Of a stretch of DNA of 64,000 nucleotides, positions 1 through 11,942 are shown one piece after another. Numbering within the stretch: the stretch's first letter is position 1; the number at the start of each line of letters is the position of its first letter. Both the position numbers and the translations under genes were made by a program. The stretch is from Undaria pinnatifida (lineage: Eukaryota; Sar; Phaeophyceae; Laminariales; Alariaceae). The notes beneath the pieces were generated by a model. That model was not told the DNA's origin and did not search any database. It saw nothing but the letters and a program-made list of their open reading frames with translations. Location: contig JABAKD010000016.1 in NCBI GenBank assembly GCA_012845835.1, positions 1,916,359-1,980,358 on the forward strand, given 5' to 3'.

Positions 1-2040
1 GACGTACCCTGACATGTACATGGATGGTCGTGTTTGGTTTCTCATATTTTCTTTCTCGTTTCCCGGTCCGACGCCCTTGGTTCATCCTTTGTCCGCGCCC
101 TCCGTTGCGACGCGGGTACAACTGACTTGTTAAAAATCCAACTTTGGCAAACTTCGAACGCACGAAACATCAAGCAGCGCGATGTGAACGCACACGATTG
201 CACACTGCTGTGTTCTCGCCCCTGCCCGAACCAGCGGAAAAAAATGGTCTGTTCTCGGCCCCCCGCCCCCCCTGGGTTGCTCCCCTATCTCCCTCTTCTT
301 GCCTAAACGAAACCTTTTGTGTCCCCGGCAACCTGCCCAACAACGCTACCCGCTTCCTCCCCCCCTCGCCGATCTCGCAGTCGTGCATACACAAACAACA
401 CAAATAATTATACTTCGAAGTAGCGGGAGTGAACCCGTGCAGTTTCAGCACCGGCTGTTCCACGTATTGTACACACGCAAAACAAACAAAAAAAACAAAA
501 AAACATGTAAAACACACAAGAAAAAACACGTGCAAACAAAAAGCACATGAAGAGCAAAACAAAAACAGAAACGTGAAAAAACAAAAACCACAACGCAGAG
601 CAAAAACAAGCATGCAACACAAAAAAACACAAAAAACACATGAACAGCAAAACAAAAACATGCAAAAACACAAGAAGAAAACATGCAAAACACACACACA
701 AAAAAAACATGCAAAGACAACAAAAACACATGCATAAGCAACAACAAAAAAAACATGCACAGCAAAAACAGGCTAATAATTCCAAACAAAAAGAGAGCTT
801 CTCTAGAGCCTATATTGACGAGAGCTATCAAGTTGAAAGAAATGCTGCGACCCCGAGCAAAACGCAGGCTTCATAAGGGTCCCTCCCGGTGCGCGTTCCA
901 TAGCATGCAGCAGTATTACTGTAGCTGCAGGCGCACACAAAACCCACCCTAATAGCCCACCCCCCCCCCCCGGCTGCGCCATCGCTGCAGCACTGGGGTG
1001 CGCGACGCCACCATCACCTTTCTTCCCATATGCGTATGACATGCACGCACGCACGCACATACAAACACAAAATCGAAACCGCACCAATCCGTGAAAGCTC
1101 CAAAGGGAATTTTCACCTCCCTAAAACGACCCCGTCAAAACAGCGCCTTCCATGCCCGTGGTACCGGTGGCGTTTTTTTTCATGATGCGTCCCCCTAAAA
1201 AAATCGATAGTTTTCCTGCAAACGCGAACAACGCCAAAGCGCCACTCTCTCCCTCCCCCCCTCCCCCCCCCCCCCCCATCCTGCCCCACTCCAGCCACCC
1301 CCTGCCACCCCGTCCCTCCCTCCCTCCCCGACTGCCGCCACGTTTTGTTGTAACAACCAAACCTGCCGAACAGGGCTTACTACTATTGTCGTGATCAAAA
1401 CTGGGCGACCGTCCTCGTCGTTTTGTCAAGTTACCTCCGCAAGGGGGGAAAAACGAAAAATACACACAAATTGTGGGCGCTCTCCTGCGCTTTCTTTCTC
1501 TTTCGCTGGTATACCCTGGTGGCAGAGAGCCAACTGCGAACTCTCCAACTTTCCCGTGGTGGCCTCCTGCCCCCGTGCAGTTGGCCTGGCCCAGATGTCC
1601 CACCAAAAACCCCACACCATCATGGTGGCGTAACCTCTCTTCTGATGTACGATAAGGTTAAGCCATACCCCGCGCATATCAGGCGTCCGCTGCTGAACCA
1701 TTGTAAGGGTTTCGCTCTTGCGGGTACAAACAGCGACCCCGTGGCAGCCCTTCGTTTTTCCGGGTCAAGTTTGAGCTTGACCATCAGTTTGTCCCGTCAC
1801 CGTCATCATCTGGTGTCTCTCATCAACACGCCAGAGCGAATAGCGTGAATGTAACCCCCGCCCCCTCCCCATGGCAACTCTATGAGAGACCACCATCATC
1901 GCCATAATGGATAACAGCATTTACCAGCTTTCTCTGGCTAATGCCGTGTATAACCATTCGTAGCGCTCGAAGCATCAGGTGCGGTCATCGCGCCGGCTGG
2001 TAGCACTCGAACCACCAATGTGCGGTCTCAGCGTCGCCTG
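1..2040. other. Intergenic stretch without a recognisable gene
   Basis: I see no supported exon on either strand. The stretch holds an A-rich minisatellite (about 478-780) and C-rich tracts near 959-973, 1255-1278 and 1855-1870. The long open frames here encode only Cys/Phe- or Lys/His-rich low-complexity peptides and are compositional artefacts. The last exon of the minus-strand gene begins at 2041, so part of this stretch is probably its 3' flank. Confidence 0.6.
478..780. repeat. A-rich degenerate minisatellite
   Basis: About 300 bases of short, imperfect repeats built from AAAACA, CATGCAAAA and ACACAAAAA words, almost free of T on the plus strand. Open frames over it read as Cys/Phe/Leu-rich (minus) or Lys/Thr/His/Gln-rich (plus) peptides, as expected from this composition. 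Confidence 0.8.
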
Positions 2041-5000
2041 TTAGCACTCGTAGCACGTGCAGTCGTCGGGCAAGCCCTCCAAAGCGCAGAAGTTGTCGCA
2101 CGTCTCAGCGCAGAAGCGGCACCTACGGGAGGGAAGGAAGAAGAAGGGTCGGGGAGGGGGGGGGGGGGGGTGACGAGGTCAAATATAAAAACGTGCCGCA
2201 GGGTGTGCTTGATGTTGCGCCACAGCAGTGCTGTTGGTAAAGGCACTGGTATAAAACGTACCGCCCCCCGATGTAGATGAAGGTACTGACATTGCGCCAC
2301 AACGATGTTCCATAAAAGATACCAGGTACGCGGCAACATGCAAGAGGCACGAAAAAAACGGATATACATATATGCTTCAAGCTAAATGTTGTTGAAAGCA
2401 CTGATAATGCGCCACAACTCGATGTTTCATGAAAAGATACGCGGCAAGATGCAAGAGGCGCGGAAGAACAGATAATGTTTCAAGCTAAATACCAAAACCT
2501 GTCACGTCGGTGGCCACCTGTGTGTGGGCTATGGCGGTAACACACCGACCGCACGTGACTACAGTTGGTCGCCGCCTCCTCCCTGTCCCCCCTGCACGGA
2601 TATACCCCATCTCGACCGACGACACACGCACGCCTGAAATTGCGGACACATGAAGGGGTATTTTGAGGCCCAAAGACCTTGAAACCAACGCCACCTAGAC
2701 TGAAATGCTTATATGCCCGGGGTTGGCAATATAGTACTATAAACAACACCCACTAATGCCACCGCCGTCTGAAAGAGAGGCGAAATTAAGGTATACCGAT
2801 TTTTGGCTTTTTCGTTTCCGATATGCTCGTTGACCCGGAAAACCCCGGAATCGGTATTTTTTTTTTCTGGTTTTTTTCAATCCGAATGTTGGGTATACCT
2901 ACAATACCTATATAGGGCTGACGCGCGCTACGACATAGGTACCACTTTTTTCGTTCTGAAGTTGGTTTCTGAGCAACGGGGCTCCTTGATCACAAAAAAT
3001 CGTCGCAAACAGGCCATTTTTTTTTTTTCTCGCACGACTCTTGCTTGTGTACCTACCTACAGCAGCACAAGGCAACGGGATTTTTTTCATCCGCGATACA
3101 GCAGGATTTTTTTTTTTTTTCCAAGTCAGTTTTTTTGGGTTACGAAGGATGTTTCTTGAGCTCCCAAGGTGAGGAACCCCCCCCCCCCGAAAAAAAAACG
3201 TGGTGCACCTCTATCGTTGCAGTCGTCTTCTAAAAAATCGGTTCGTGGGTGAGGCATACAAGAGATTCTCAAAAGGCCAGGAGCCTCGGAAAACGTAAAC
3301 AAGTGGGGCACGTCTATCCATCGTTAGCAAGGTATCGAGACTGCGGCAGCCTTTCGGCCGTCGGGCGTCGTGTGCGCGGCTAGGCTAGTGCTTTTCCAGG
3401 GGGACATGAGGAAGCAACCAAAGCCGAACACGGTTCGAAATAATAGAGGTGAGCAAACATGGCTTGCTACAATAGAGGTGGCCAAACATGTTTAGCAGCA
3501 ACATATATGGACATTTGTTTTTTTGGGGGGGGTTGTTGTGGGTATTGTTTGCTACGGCTGTTCGTATTAACTTCGCAACAACACTGCCGAAACGCCGTGT
3601 ACTGTCATCGGCAGTTTCAAAAAAGCGAGCGGTGACGTACCCGTTGATACCGTACGCGCTGCACCAGAGCCCTCCGTCGACGATACAGCTCGCCTCGCAC
3701 GTCAGGCCGCGTCCCCTCTCCTCGAGAGAGCTCCTGTCGACAGGATCCAGCTGCAAGCAGACACCAACACCAAAAAAAGTAAAACACGGCGGAATTGTTG
3801 GTTGGGACACCAATGGGATGGTGGGACATCCGAGGCTCAAAAACAGTGCGAAGGGTGCCAGCTGCGAACAGATACACAGCCGGTAGGAAAATCGTGGAGT
3901 TGTGGACGGGTATGCCAAGAACCAGACGACGGGAAGGTCATAAAACGGCGCGATGAATACGTATGTACATCAGCCCTTGATCTCAACAGGCGATTTTTTC
4001 GAGCCTAGGCGCTGTCGACGTGATGAAACTGTCATAGGAGGAACGGCAGTGCGATGAAGCTTTTCACATGTCTGTTTTCGTCATGCCACAGCAAAGGGCA
4101 CTATAGCGAAGTGACATTCGCCCCGCAAGTCTTCCCCCCCCCCCAAAAAAAAAACTCTACATCCTCAGTTGCGCGCGCACCCACCACCACGGCGCAACAA
4201 GTAGAGCCTGTATTAAGGCTAGACCCTTTGGTTACTGCAAACAGCAACACTTGCACTAGCCAAAACTTCCCCAAAGCGTTGGTTGCAGTAATAAAAGAAG
4301 GAAAATTGGGGAATGAGCCCTCACCTGGTCGTAGCAAGACTGAGAGTTTCCGGGAGCGCACTCGCCGAAGGCCAGGTCACCCATGGCGGACGTGGGCGCC
4401 GCCGACATCATCGGGATGGCGCGCGACCCATCCATGGAGGAGGTCGGGGACGCGGTTTCAAACCCCCGCAGCCCCGGCGTGGGAGCCGCCGACTCCAAGC
4501 CTCTCATCCCGATGGTGGGAGCGGCGGACTCGAGGCTTCTCAGCCCAGCGGTAGGCGCGGCTGACTCGAGTCCACGCGACCCGTCGGCGGGGGCAGTGGG
4601 CGACGGAGTTGCGTACCCGGTTGGCCCTGGCGTGGAGGCAGAGGTGTCGATGACGAACGCGGTAGGTGCCGAGGTTGGAGAGGATGTCTCCGAGCTCCTC
4701 GATCCGTCGGTAGTGGACGGAGCCGGCGTTTCGAATTCCGTCGGCATATCCGTGTGGGGACCAGTCGGCATCACCTCAGTCGGTGACGATGTCTCCATGC
4801 TCATGGAGCCGTCCGTAGGCGCCATCGTTCCCTCTGTCGGCGACGACGTCTCCAGGCCTCGCGAACCGTCGGTAGTGGACGGGGCCGGGGTTTCCATTTC
4901 CGTCGGCATGACTTCCGTCGGCATGTCGGTTTCTTCGGCGCTAGTGGGCATCATCATTCCCTCGGTCGGCGACGAAGTCTCCAGGCCTCGCGACCCGTCG

Positions 5001-8000
5001 GTAGTGGACGGGGCCGGGGTTTCCATTTCCGTCGGCATGTCGGTTTCGGTACCAGTCGGCATAGTCATTCCCTCGGTCGGCGACGACGTCTCCAGGCCAT
5101 GCGAGCCGTCGGTGGTGGACGGGGCCGGGGTTTCCATTTCTGTCTGCATGTCTTCCGCGGGCATGTCCGTTGGCATCATCATCCCCGCGGTCGGCGACGA
5201 CGTCTCCACGCCCCTCGAGCCGTCGGTAGTAGACGGAGCCGGCGTCGCGAATTCCGTCGACGTGTCATCGATCGGCATGCCCCCCGAGCGGTCGGTAGGC
5301 ATCATTCCGTCGGTCGGCGACGACGTCTCTAGGCCTCTCGAGCCGTCGGTAGCAGACGGAGTCGGGGAGTCTGTTTCGGCCCCAGTCATCTTTCCATCGT
5401 CGGGCGGCGAGGCAGTCTCCATGCCGGAAGTAGGGGACATGGTCATGCCGGGGCCTCTTGTCGTGCCATCCGTCGGCGCGGCCGACTCGGTCATGGAAGT
5501 CGGTGCCGACGTCGGGAATTCTCGCGGCCTGCTCCCCCCTCCCTCGGGCGCGTTGGTCTCAACGGCCACGCCTGCGGGCGGGACCGGCGACGGGGATTCA
5601 CCGGATTTTCCTCCGCTTCCGGGGCACCTGATGCACGAGCTGCAGCTAGCTTTTCCGCCACACTGCGAGGAGCAGTCATTGGAGCACATGCGGCACCTAC
5701 GCGGGGGGCAGAAAACAATCAGAGGGAAACAAGGAAATATAAACAAGAGGCAGTTTTATCACATGTCGGGGCGGGAAAAAAAATATGGAGGCGTCTGGTG
5801 GATAAGCTTGCTGTCACTGGTACATGTTGTGTTGTTGTGATTGGCTTGCTGCGTTCGCAGAATGCACAAACCGGGAGTCAGGCGTGCGAGAAGCGTGTAT
5901 GTGTTGGGCATATATCGATCCATAAATAGTGCAGATTGTACGTTGTTGACTCGCCAGGAACCGGTACGTCGTGCAAGCGCGAAAACAGGCGGGGCGATCT
6001 CGTGTCGCGGTTGCGTTACGCAGTGGCGCAAACGCAGGCTTCGCGCAAGTAGCTAGCGCGGTGTTCCAGAATTACGTGTCACTTGATGTATGTGAATGTC
6101 GTTTTGATACAGTTTTTGAGGCACGTTGGGGTTTCACCAACCAGACAGACATTGCTTGCACCAAGCGCGAAGCGCTTTGAGGTGTTCGGCGAGTCGCATG
6201 AAGAGTGAACTGCGCCCTTCCAAGAACCGCTTGTAAGACGGACTTCGGCACCTTGTGCCTACTTTCTTGTTTGTGAATGGCAGCGCCAATGAGGTACTTT
6301 GTTTTCTGGTGCGTCCACCCCAGAGACAGCAATGGGTATTACTACCATGTAACTGCCTCGTGGGTGCCTTACCAAATTCACACTACGTGATGCGATAATT
6401 CCCCTTGTGCGGAGTTAGGGTTGTCTACCCCGCACAGCCAAAAACGAAAAAGGAAGGGGGGATAACGGAAAAGGGCGGCAACGTACAGGCGAAGCACGGA
6501 GTGCATCACGGGAGCTGAAGGCCGTCTGGTCACAGTTATAAGCAAGTCAAGTTGTTGAAGACGTTCGTCCAGGGCCAACACTGATGCTTACCCATCGAGG
6601 CCGAAGATGTCGCACCAGAGCCCTCCAGATTCGCCGTTCAGGCAGTTCTTATCGCAGTACATGCTCATGTCCTGAGGGTTTCGCCGGGTGACGGGTTCGG
6701 GTGAGTCGTGCCGGGTAAGTCGTGCCAGGTGAGTCATCGTCTCGTCTAGCAATACAACGCGACATGTCCCACTTTTGATAAACTGAGACGTTTCGGATCA
6801 AGCTCAAAATTACTGTGTTGTGGCAAGGTGAGTCGACTAAGTTTAGCACAGAAAATGTTTTTTTTTTTTTTACGTGAATCACCGCACGAGAGGGGTGCAG
6901 CATATTCTAAGAAATTTCCGATCTCCCAACTTGAAGAAGAGCTCAATGCCTCACCATCATCACCCGAAGAAACATGATTTCGACGAAAACATTCGTCTCG
7001 CGCAACCCAACCGGTTCGCTAGTTCTGAAGCAACCGTACTCGTAAGAGTTATCATGCTGCCGATCGATAGCTCAGACTTGAGGAGCTCAACCGGTCAGAA
7101 AGGTCACAAACGTTGGGCGAAAGAGTGCAGCCGTTATCACAGGATGACTCATGTCTCCCATGTCACACATTTCCACACGACCGCTCTCGCACACAAAGTT
7201 TAAACGAATTACAAAGCCAAGAAAGGGCAGTGTAAGCAAAAGCCAGACCAACCCATCTCTCGCCGCCCTCACGTTAATGTCGAGAGCGTCTACGTTGAGG
7301 CGGCCGGCCTCTTTGAAGCACTGGCTGTTCCCGTCCATGTCGGGGTCGCAGTAGAATCGGATCTCGGCAAGGTTGTTGTCCTCGTCGGTACACACGTAAA
7401 TCTGCGAAACGGCACACACGCGGACACGTACGGAGAGGACGGGTAAGACGACAGTATTATGAATAGTAAAGGCGAGGACTACCGTTGAAAAATGCTAAGA
7501 TGAAACGCGGCTCTCTTTACGAGCTTAGGCTGGCAGATATCCGTAGCTTTCATCGACTGTCCGCGCTCATGGGAGGCGTCGTAGTTGGCGTATTGTTCAT
7601 GGGTAGATTTTCGATCGGACGTCGCGGATCTCCGGCTTCAGAACCCTGGCTTCACTGAGCTCAACAGTCAAAATGGCCCCCTACAACTTTAGGCGGCGGT
7701 AAAAACTTGCACCTCGCATCGCTCGTGAGCTATCCGTCGCGTGATGGGAACGCCGTTGGGGACCGATTAGAAAGGAAATGAGAGTCATGCCATGAGCTAG
7801 TAGTCAACACTGGCTGCTAGCTCAGTGGGTTCGGTGTATTTGACATTACATCCAACAAGTATCCAGCCGCAAATATCGACAGTAGTCACATCTACAGTGG
7901 GTGCAGTAGGTAGGGCGTGGTAGCCGACAAAACCATGAGGTCTGAGAAGAAAAATATTGTTTTCAAGAGTTAATGGTTGAGATTTCGCGACCCCAGTGAA

Positions 8001-11000
8001 CGGAAACGTTTTTTCTCTATAACATTCCACTAGAATGTTCTCGAGTGCTGGCATTTTTCGTCGCCACAATAGCAAATGTAAGAACGCCATCATCATCATC
8101 ATCATCATCATCATCACTATCATTGTTATCGTTAGCTTAGTCTTTGTTATCATTATCGATATCATTATCGATATCATTATCATTATCACTATCATTATCA
8201 TCATTATCGTTATCGTTATCCTCCTCATCATCACCACCATCACCATCACATACTCACGTCCAGGGAGGTAACGGACTCGAAGGTATCGACACCGTCAGTG
8301 AGTTCCTCGTCGAACCCGAAGCCGTAGGAGTACGACATCCCCTCCACGTCGAAGGCGTAAGAGTAAGACTCGGAGCTCTCAACCTCCAAGTCTTCAATCT
8401 CGAAGCTCCAGCTGGTCTCCTGATCATAGCTGTAGACGTAAGTCGGGTAGTACGCGTAAGAATAAGAAAATGACTCGCTGTCCTCTTGACCCAGGCTATC
8501 GGGGGGAAGCGTGTTGAACCAGCCTTCGACGGAGCCGTCTCCCGCGGAGGGTGGCTGAGATTGGTGTCGGCAGCAAACGGAGGGGGGGGGGGGAGGGGAG
8601 GTGGCAGCGTGAGGAACGGGGCGAGTCAAGGGTGGCGGCGGTGGCAATGTGAGGAGAGGCGGGTGGGAAGTATTAGACGGCACGCGTACGATCATTCAAG
8701 CGTTGAAGCCTCGATTGCTGCCAAGAATGCTTACCGGCATCTGCATACGGTACTCGTTTAGCGAGAAAGCATGCTACCACATTATTACATGTATTCCAGG
8801 TGGTCGTTACAGACGTTGGACGGAGGCAGGGGCGCAACCATCACAGGCAGGGGTATCCAGCTGCGGTGCGTATCGGTTAAACGTATAAATCCCTCGAAAA
8901 TAAACTGGTTAAAATGCGAAAAAAATAACACATGTAACGGGTACAGGTACGGAGCGAAACGGCGCGGGTCGAGTCATTAGAAGCAAGCAGAGTGGATGGC
9001 ACAAAACGGCAAGGAACATATATCCATACGATAGATAACCGCTTAGTGGGGGTCGCAACGCAATGGGTGGTGCAAAGGTATACGAGCTCTAAAGTAACTG
9101 TATTTTATGCGAGATACTTGTCTGGTATGACTTAGCAGGTACGACGCGAGACACTCGTAGTTCGACGGGATTGACTGCTGGCATTTATCGGAAAACAACA
9201 AACGCCGGGACAACTATGATTAACACCAGCAAAGGTCACCGTCCTTGAGCAAGGGTTCTCCTCCTCCCTCGTGTCAAATGGCGCTGTCGTCGGCATACGG
9301 TGCACAGGCAACGATACCGCCCGTAGTTGATGAGACCACTTCAAATACGCCAGGTGTGAGTTCGATAAATTTGAGGGTCGATGCTCATCTCTGCAACCTG
9401 CGTGATACACCACACCGGCCGCTCGTTTTCAACAACATATGTATTATTCTTTGAATTTGTATTCAATGGTTTCGATGTTGCCAGGGTGAACATCAGCAAC
9501 AAATTATCATCAATAATAATAATGGTATCAACTGCACGTAGTTCAACTGCACGCAGTTATAGTACGCCTGCACGCAGTTATAGTACGCCTTTTGTTTTTA
9601 CCATTCGACAATATCTAATGAGAACTCACTAAAGACGAGCGACCGGTGTAGTGCGCAGCTGCTTGCAAAGATGAGTATCGACCCTGATTTCGTCGAACTC
9701 ACCGCTGGAAGTTGTTAGAATAAGATACCAGGTAAGTAAGTTTTCATGTAGTCAAAACCCAGTATAAGATGACGCTGTATTTCAATAATTATCATGCATG
9801 GCTAAGTGTAGCACGCGAGTTTTAATGGCAATCATTCATAAACCTCCCCAGGAGGGAGTAGGACAAAAAACAAGAGAAACCAGAGAGGGAATCGTGCCCA
9901 CACGAGTCAAACTTTAAAACGGTGCGTGACCAACCTCATCAAATGCATCGTGGTCTTCGCTCGCATCGTGCAGGTCCATGTCGTTGTCCTCGTAGGTGTA
10001 CGTGTACGAAGAAATGTCGAGCCTGCCGGTGCCGTCCGGCACCGTGTTGCGAGACGGGGGGGAGTAGTGTACGTGGAGGTCCAAGTCGATGTACTTGTGC
10101 CCTTCCGAGGTGAGGTACTCCACCTCATGGTGCACCCTTTCGGCGTTGCTGTCGTCGCGCACATGCCACGCATAACCGTTTTTCATATCCTGTGCGGCGC
10201 GCAATACGAGAGAGATAGCAAGGGGGGAGTAGGGAGGTCGATGGGTCAATGTTGGGATACAAGAGAAGCTTGATAACAGCAGTAATGTCTTCGGAGTTAC
10301 GAACATTGTCTTACATTAACTTGAAGTAATATGCCCCTAAAGCCGCAGACGCAGCAGTAGCCTTGATAAAAGGACGAACAGGAACAGCATTGTCTCGCAT
10401 TTCCATCGGAGGGGTTCTAGACAAGCGGCAGTATTTTACACGCCTGCCGTCGATAAACTTGCTTCGAGCTGTGGTTGGTTGGCCCCGAAACATTGGACAG
10501 AAACCGCTGCTCAGGCAAACAGTAGTTGCGGGAGGCTTACCCAGGTTGTCTGCATTATGACGATACCGGCTCCGTACTTGACGACGTTTCGAGCAGGCTG
10601 GAGGGAGAAGTCTTCCGATGGGTACTCATCGTCAACGACCACTACGTCGTCGTTCCAGGGAAATGCGTCCAGCAATACGCCACCCGACAATTCCTGATAG
10701 CACCGGCGGGGGAAAAAAACAGGAGGGAAAAGTTAGGACTACGAAGCACAGTATACGGTTGTGACATAGCACAAGCTGTTGGAACCCTGTGCCTTCCTTC
10801 TCCGTCCCTTCTTGAGAAAAAATGCACACAGGACAAGCGCGAGAGAGCGCGGGCTACGTAGATGCGGGGGGATAAGTCTCGAAGCATGTAACGTCATCCT
10901 TGCTCGACCAGGCAATGAATTAATTCGAGTATCTCGAGGTTAGACTAGTCTTTTAGTAAGTACGCTGGAATTACATTGCTGTTGCAAACGCGCCGTCCCG

Positions 11001-11465
11001 CGAAGTATGGCGAAAGGAGCAAAAAAAGATAAACTGCGGTGTACATACAGTGATAGCTTCTTCGAGGGCGCGAAGGGTCTCGGCTTGCCGATGGCGCCGC
11101 GCCGCTCGTGAGAGAACGCCTTTATTCTTGACTTTTCGTGTTCATGTTATGACATGTTGAAAACACACCAACGGGACACGAAGCTGCCCGTACACAACAG
11201 GAACACCTACTCGTGAAAACATTATCTCGTACGAGAGAGGTACCGTCTAGTCCCACCTCATGTGAAACGAAACGTTACCGACCTGAGTGCACTGCTTCGG
11301 CATCTCGCCCTTCTCGTGGCCCGCCTCCTGGAACCATTTCGTGCACTCCACTGAGAAGACCACGGTCAGCTGGCTGGCCTCTCTTGCGCAGGTAGGGGCC
11401 GCCGATGCAAGGCTCGCTTGGCCCACCGCTAGCGCGACGGAGGCAAGCCCTACTGCCGATTTCAT
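2041..11465 (-). CDS. Secreted modular Cys-rich / Thr-Pro-Ser-rich repeat protein (9 exons)
   Basis: Exons on the minus strand, 5' to 3': 11465-11283, 10693-10541, 10189-9935, 8554-8258, 7401-7273, 6671-6592, 5696-4325, 3750-3641, 2122-2041. All have GT-AG borders and compatible phases, giving about 886 residues. Residues 1-22 look like a signal peptide (MKSAVG...ASLASA, cleaved before APTC), so the product is probably extracellular or wall-bound. Exon 2 has FPWNDDVVVVDDEYPSED. Exons 3-4 are acidic and rich in Tyr/Ser pairs (SYSYAYYPTYVYSYDQ). Exons 5-7 and 7-9 encode two homologous Cys modules sharing GGLWC-x3-(F/Y)G-(L/I)-(D/N)-GCR-x-C. Between them lie about 400 residues of Thr/Pro/Ser/Glu/Met repeats around TTDGSRGLETSSPT, a likely glycosylated stalk. 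The terminal exon ends CTCYEC-stop. I do not recognise the family. The exon 1 donor (GTCGGT) and exon 3 donor (GTTGGT) are weak but keep the phase. A structural or adhesive matrix protein is my inference only. Confidence 0.72.
2290..2495. repeat. Diverged direct duplication, about 111-bp offset
   Basis: The stretch around 2300-2390 (GATGTTCCATAAAAGATACC, then CGCGGCAACATGCAAGAGGC and CTTCAAGCTAAATG) recurs about 111 bases further on as GATGTTTCATGAAAAGATAC, CGCGGCAAGATGCAAGAGGC and TTTCAAGCTAAATA. A related GCGCCACAGCAGTG piece lies near 2217. It lies in the last 400 bases upstream (plus sense) of the terminal exons of the secreted-protein gene, within its last intron. Confidence 0.6.
4690..5400 (-). 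repeat. Coding tandem repeat (Thr/Pro/Ser stalk of the secreted protein)
   Basis: Within exon 7 of the secreted-protein gene, a degenerate in-frame unit recurs about six times. In the protein it reads roughly as METPAPSTTDGSRGLETSSPT, then EGMMMPT and a variable MPTEM spacer. Unit length varies by whole codons (short MPT/TEM insertions), which points to ongoing copy-number change under frame constraint. The plus strand stays open through the same region only because of this repeat. Confidence 0.85.
6060..6335 (-). repeat. Dispersed repeat, copy 1 (pairs with 12905-13110)
   Basis: Read on the minus strand, this stretch resembles 12905-13110 read on the plus strand. Translated, both contain QAVLG...TLHA.R.TP..ASRLVQ..S.W. 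It lies in intron 6 of the secreted-protein gene, while the partner copy lies in intron 1 of the Mpv17 gene. The copies are short and broken and the family is unknown. It is probably a fragment of a mobile element that once encoded protein. Confidence 0.55.
8088..8245. repeat. ATC/ATT microsatellite
   Basis: Runs of CAT/ATC trinucleotides with ATTATCGATATC and GTTATC variants. It ends 13 bases from the 3' border of exon 4 of the secreted-protein gene, so length changes here could affect the donor at 8257. Confidence 0.9.
9340..9725. repeat. Inverted repeat with arms of about 55-60 bases
   Basis: The left arm (about 9350-9415) contains GTGTGAGTTCGATAAATTTG and GGGTCGATGCTCATCTCTGC. The right arm (about 9655-9715) is its imperfect reverse complement, with GCAAAGATGAGTATCGACCC and TTCGTCGAACTCACCGCTGG. 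The same arm sequence recurs singly near 47955-48015 and 50270-50335, so this is a dispersed family. It lies in intron 3 of the secreted-protein gene. Confidence 0.65.
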
Positions 11466-11942
11466 GGCTTTTGTGCTCGCTAGCAGTCAGCAGTGTCTTG
11501 GTGGAAGTTGGTCGCACCCCGCCTGACTGGTGCAAAGGAGAGATTGTCTGGTGCACACGAGTTGGTGGTGTGATGTTGTGTTGTGGTGTGGGGTGTGAGG
11601 TGTGGGAGGGAGGAGGAGTATGTAGAGGACAAAATCGACTACGAACTAAGAACCCGTCGATGAGTAGTCGAAAAAACCAGGAATGCGGCGAAATTAAACG
11701 AAACTGTTTTTTTTGTTATGGTTGGGTATTTCGCCAGAGTGTCTTTTATCAACCCGCTCCCCGAATTTTCTCGCTGAAATAACTTTGAACTCCCCAAGTT
11801 TAGCTTTTTTTTGCAGGTGAAGGAAGAGGGATGATCCCGTGAAAATATCGGTCTGCACAACGAAGAACCCAAGAACTACCACCGTAGTGCCGCAACTACC
11901 GAACCTTTATCCCCACCCCACACCCACTACCCCCTCTCCAAG
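11466..11942. promoter_or_regulatory. Divergent intergenic spacer, probable bidirectional promoter
   Basis: This 477-base gap separates the start codon of the secreted-protein gene (minus) from that of the Mpv17 gene (plus). Both promoters must lie here or in upstream non-coding exons. It holds a TG/GGTGTG-rich patch (11560-11625) and C/CAC-rich sequence just before the plus-strand start codon. I can identify no specific factor site. Confidence 0.5.

Noticed and set aside
170-831. Cys/Phe/Leu-rich frames on the minus strand
   Set aside because: They are produced by the A-rich minisatellite and have no domain, start context or splice support.
4383-5840. 485-codon open frame on the plus strand
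   Set aside because: It is the antisense of the repeat-rich exon of the secreted-protein gene. Its openness follows from the codon bias of the repeat, and the minus strand has signal peptide, splice sites and Cys modules.
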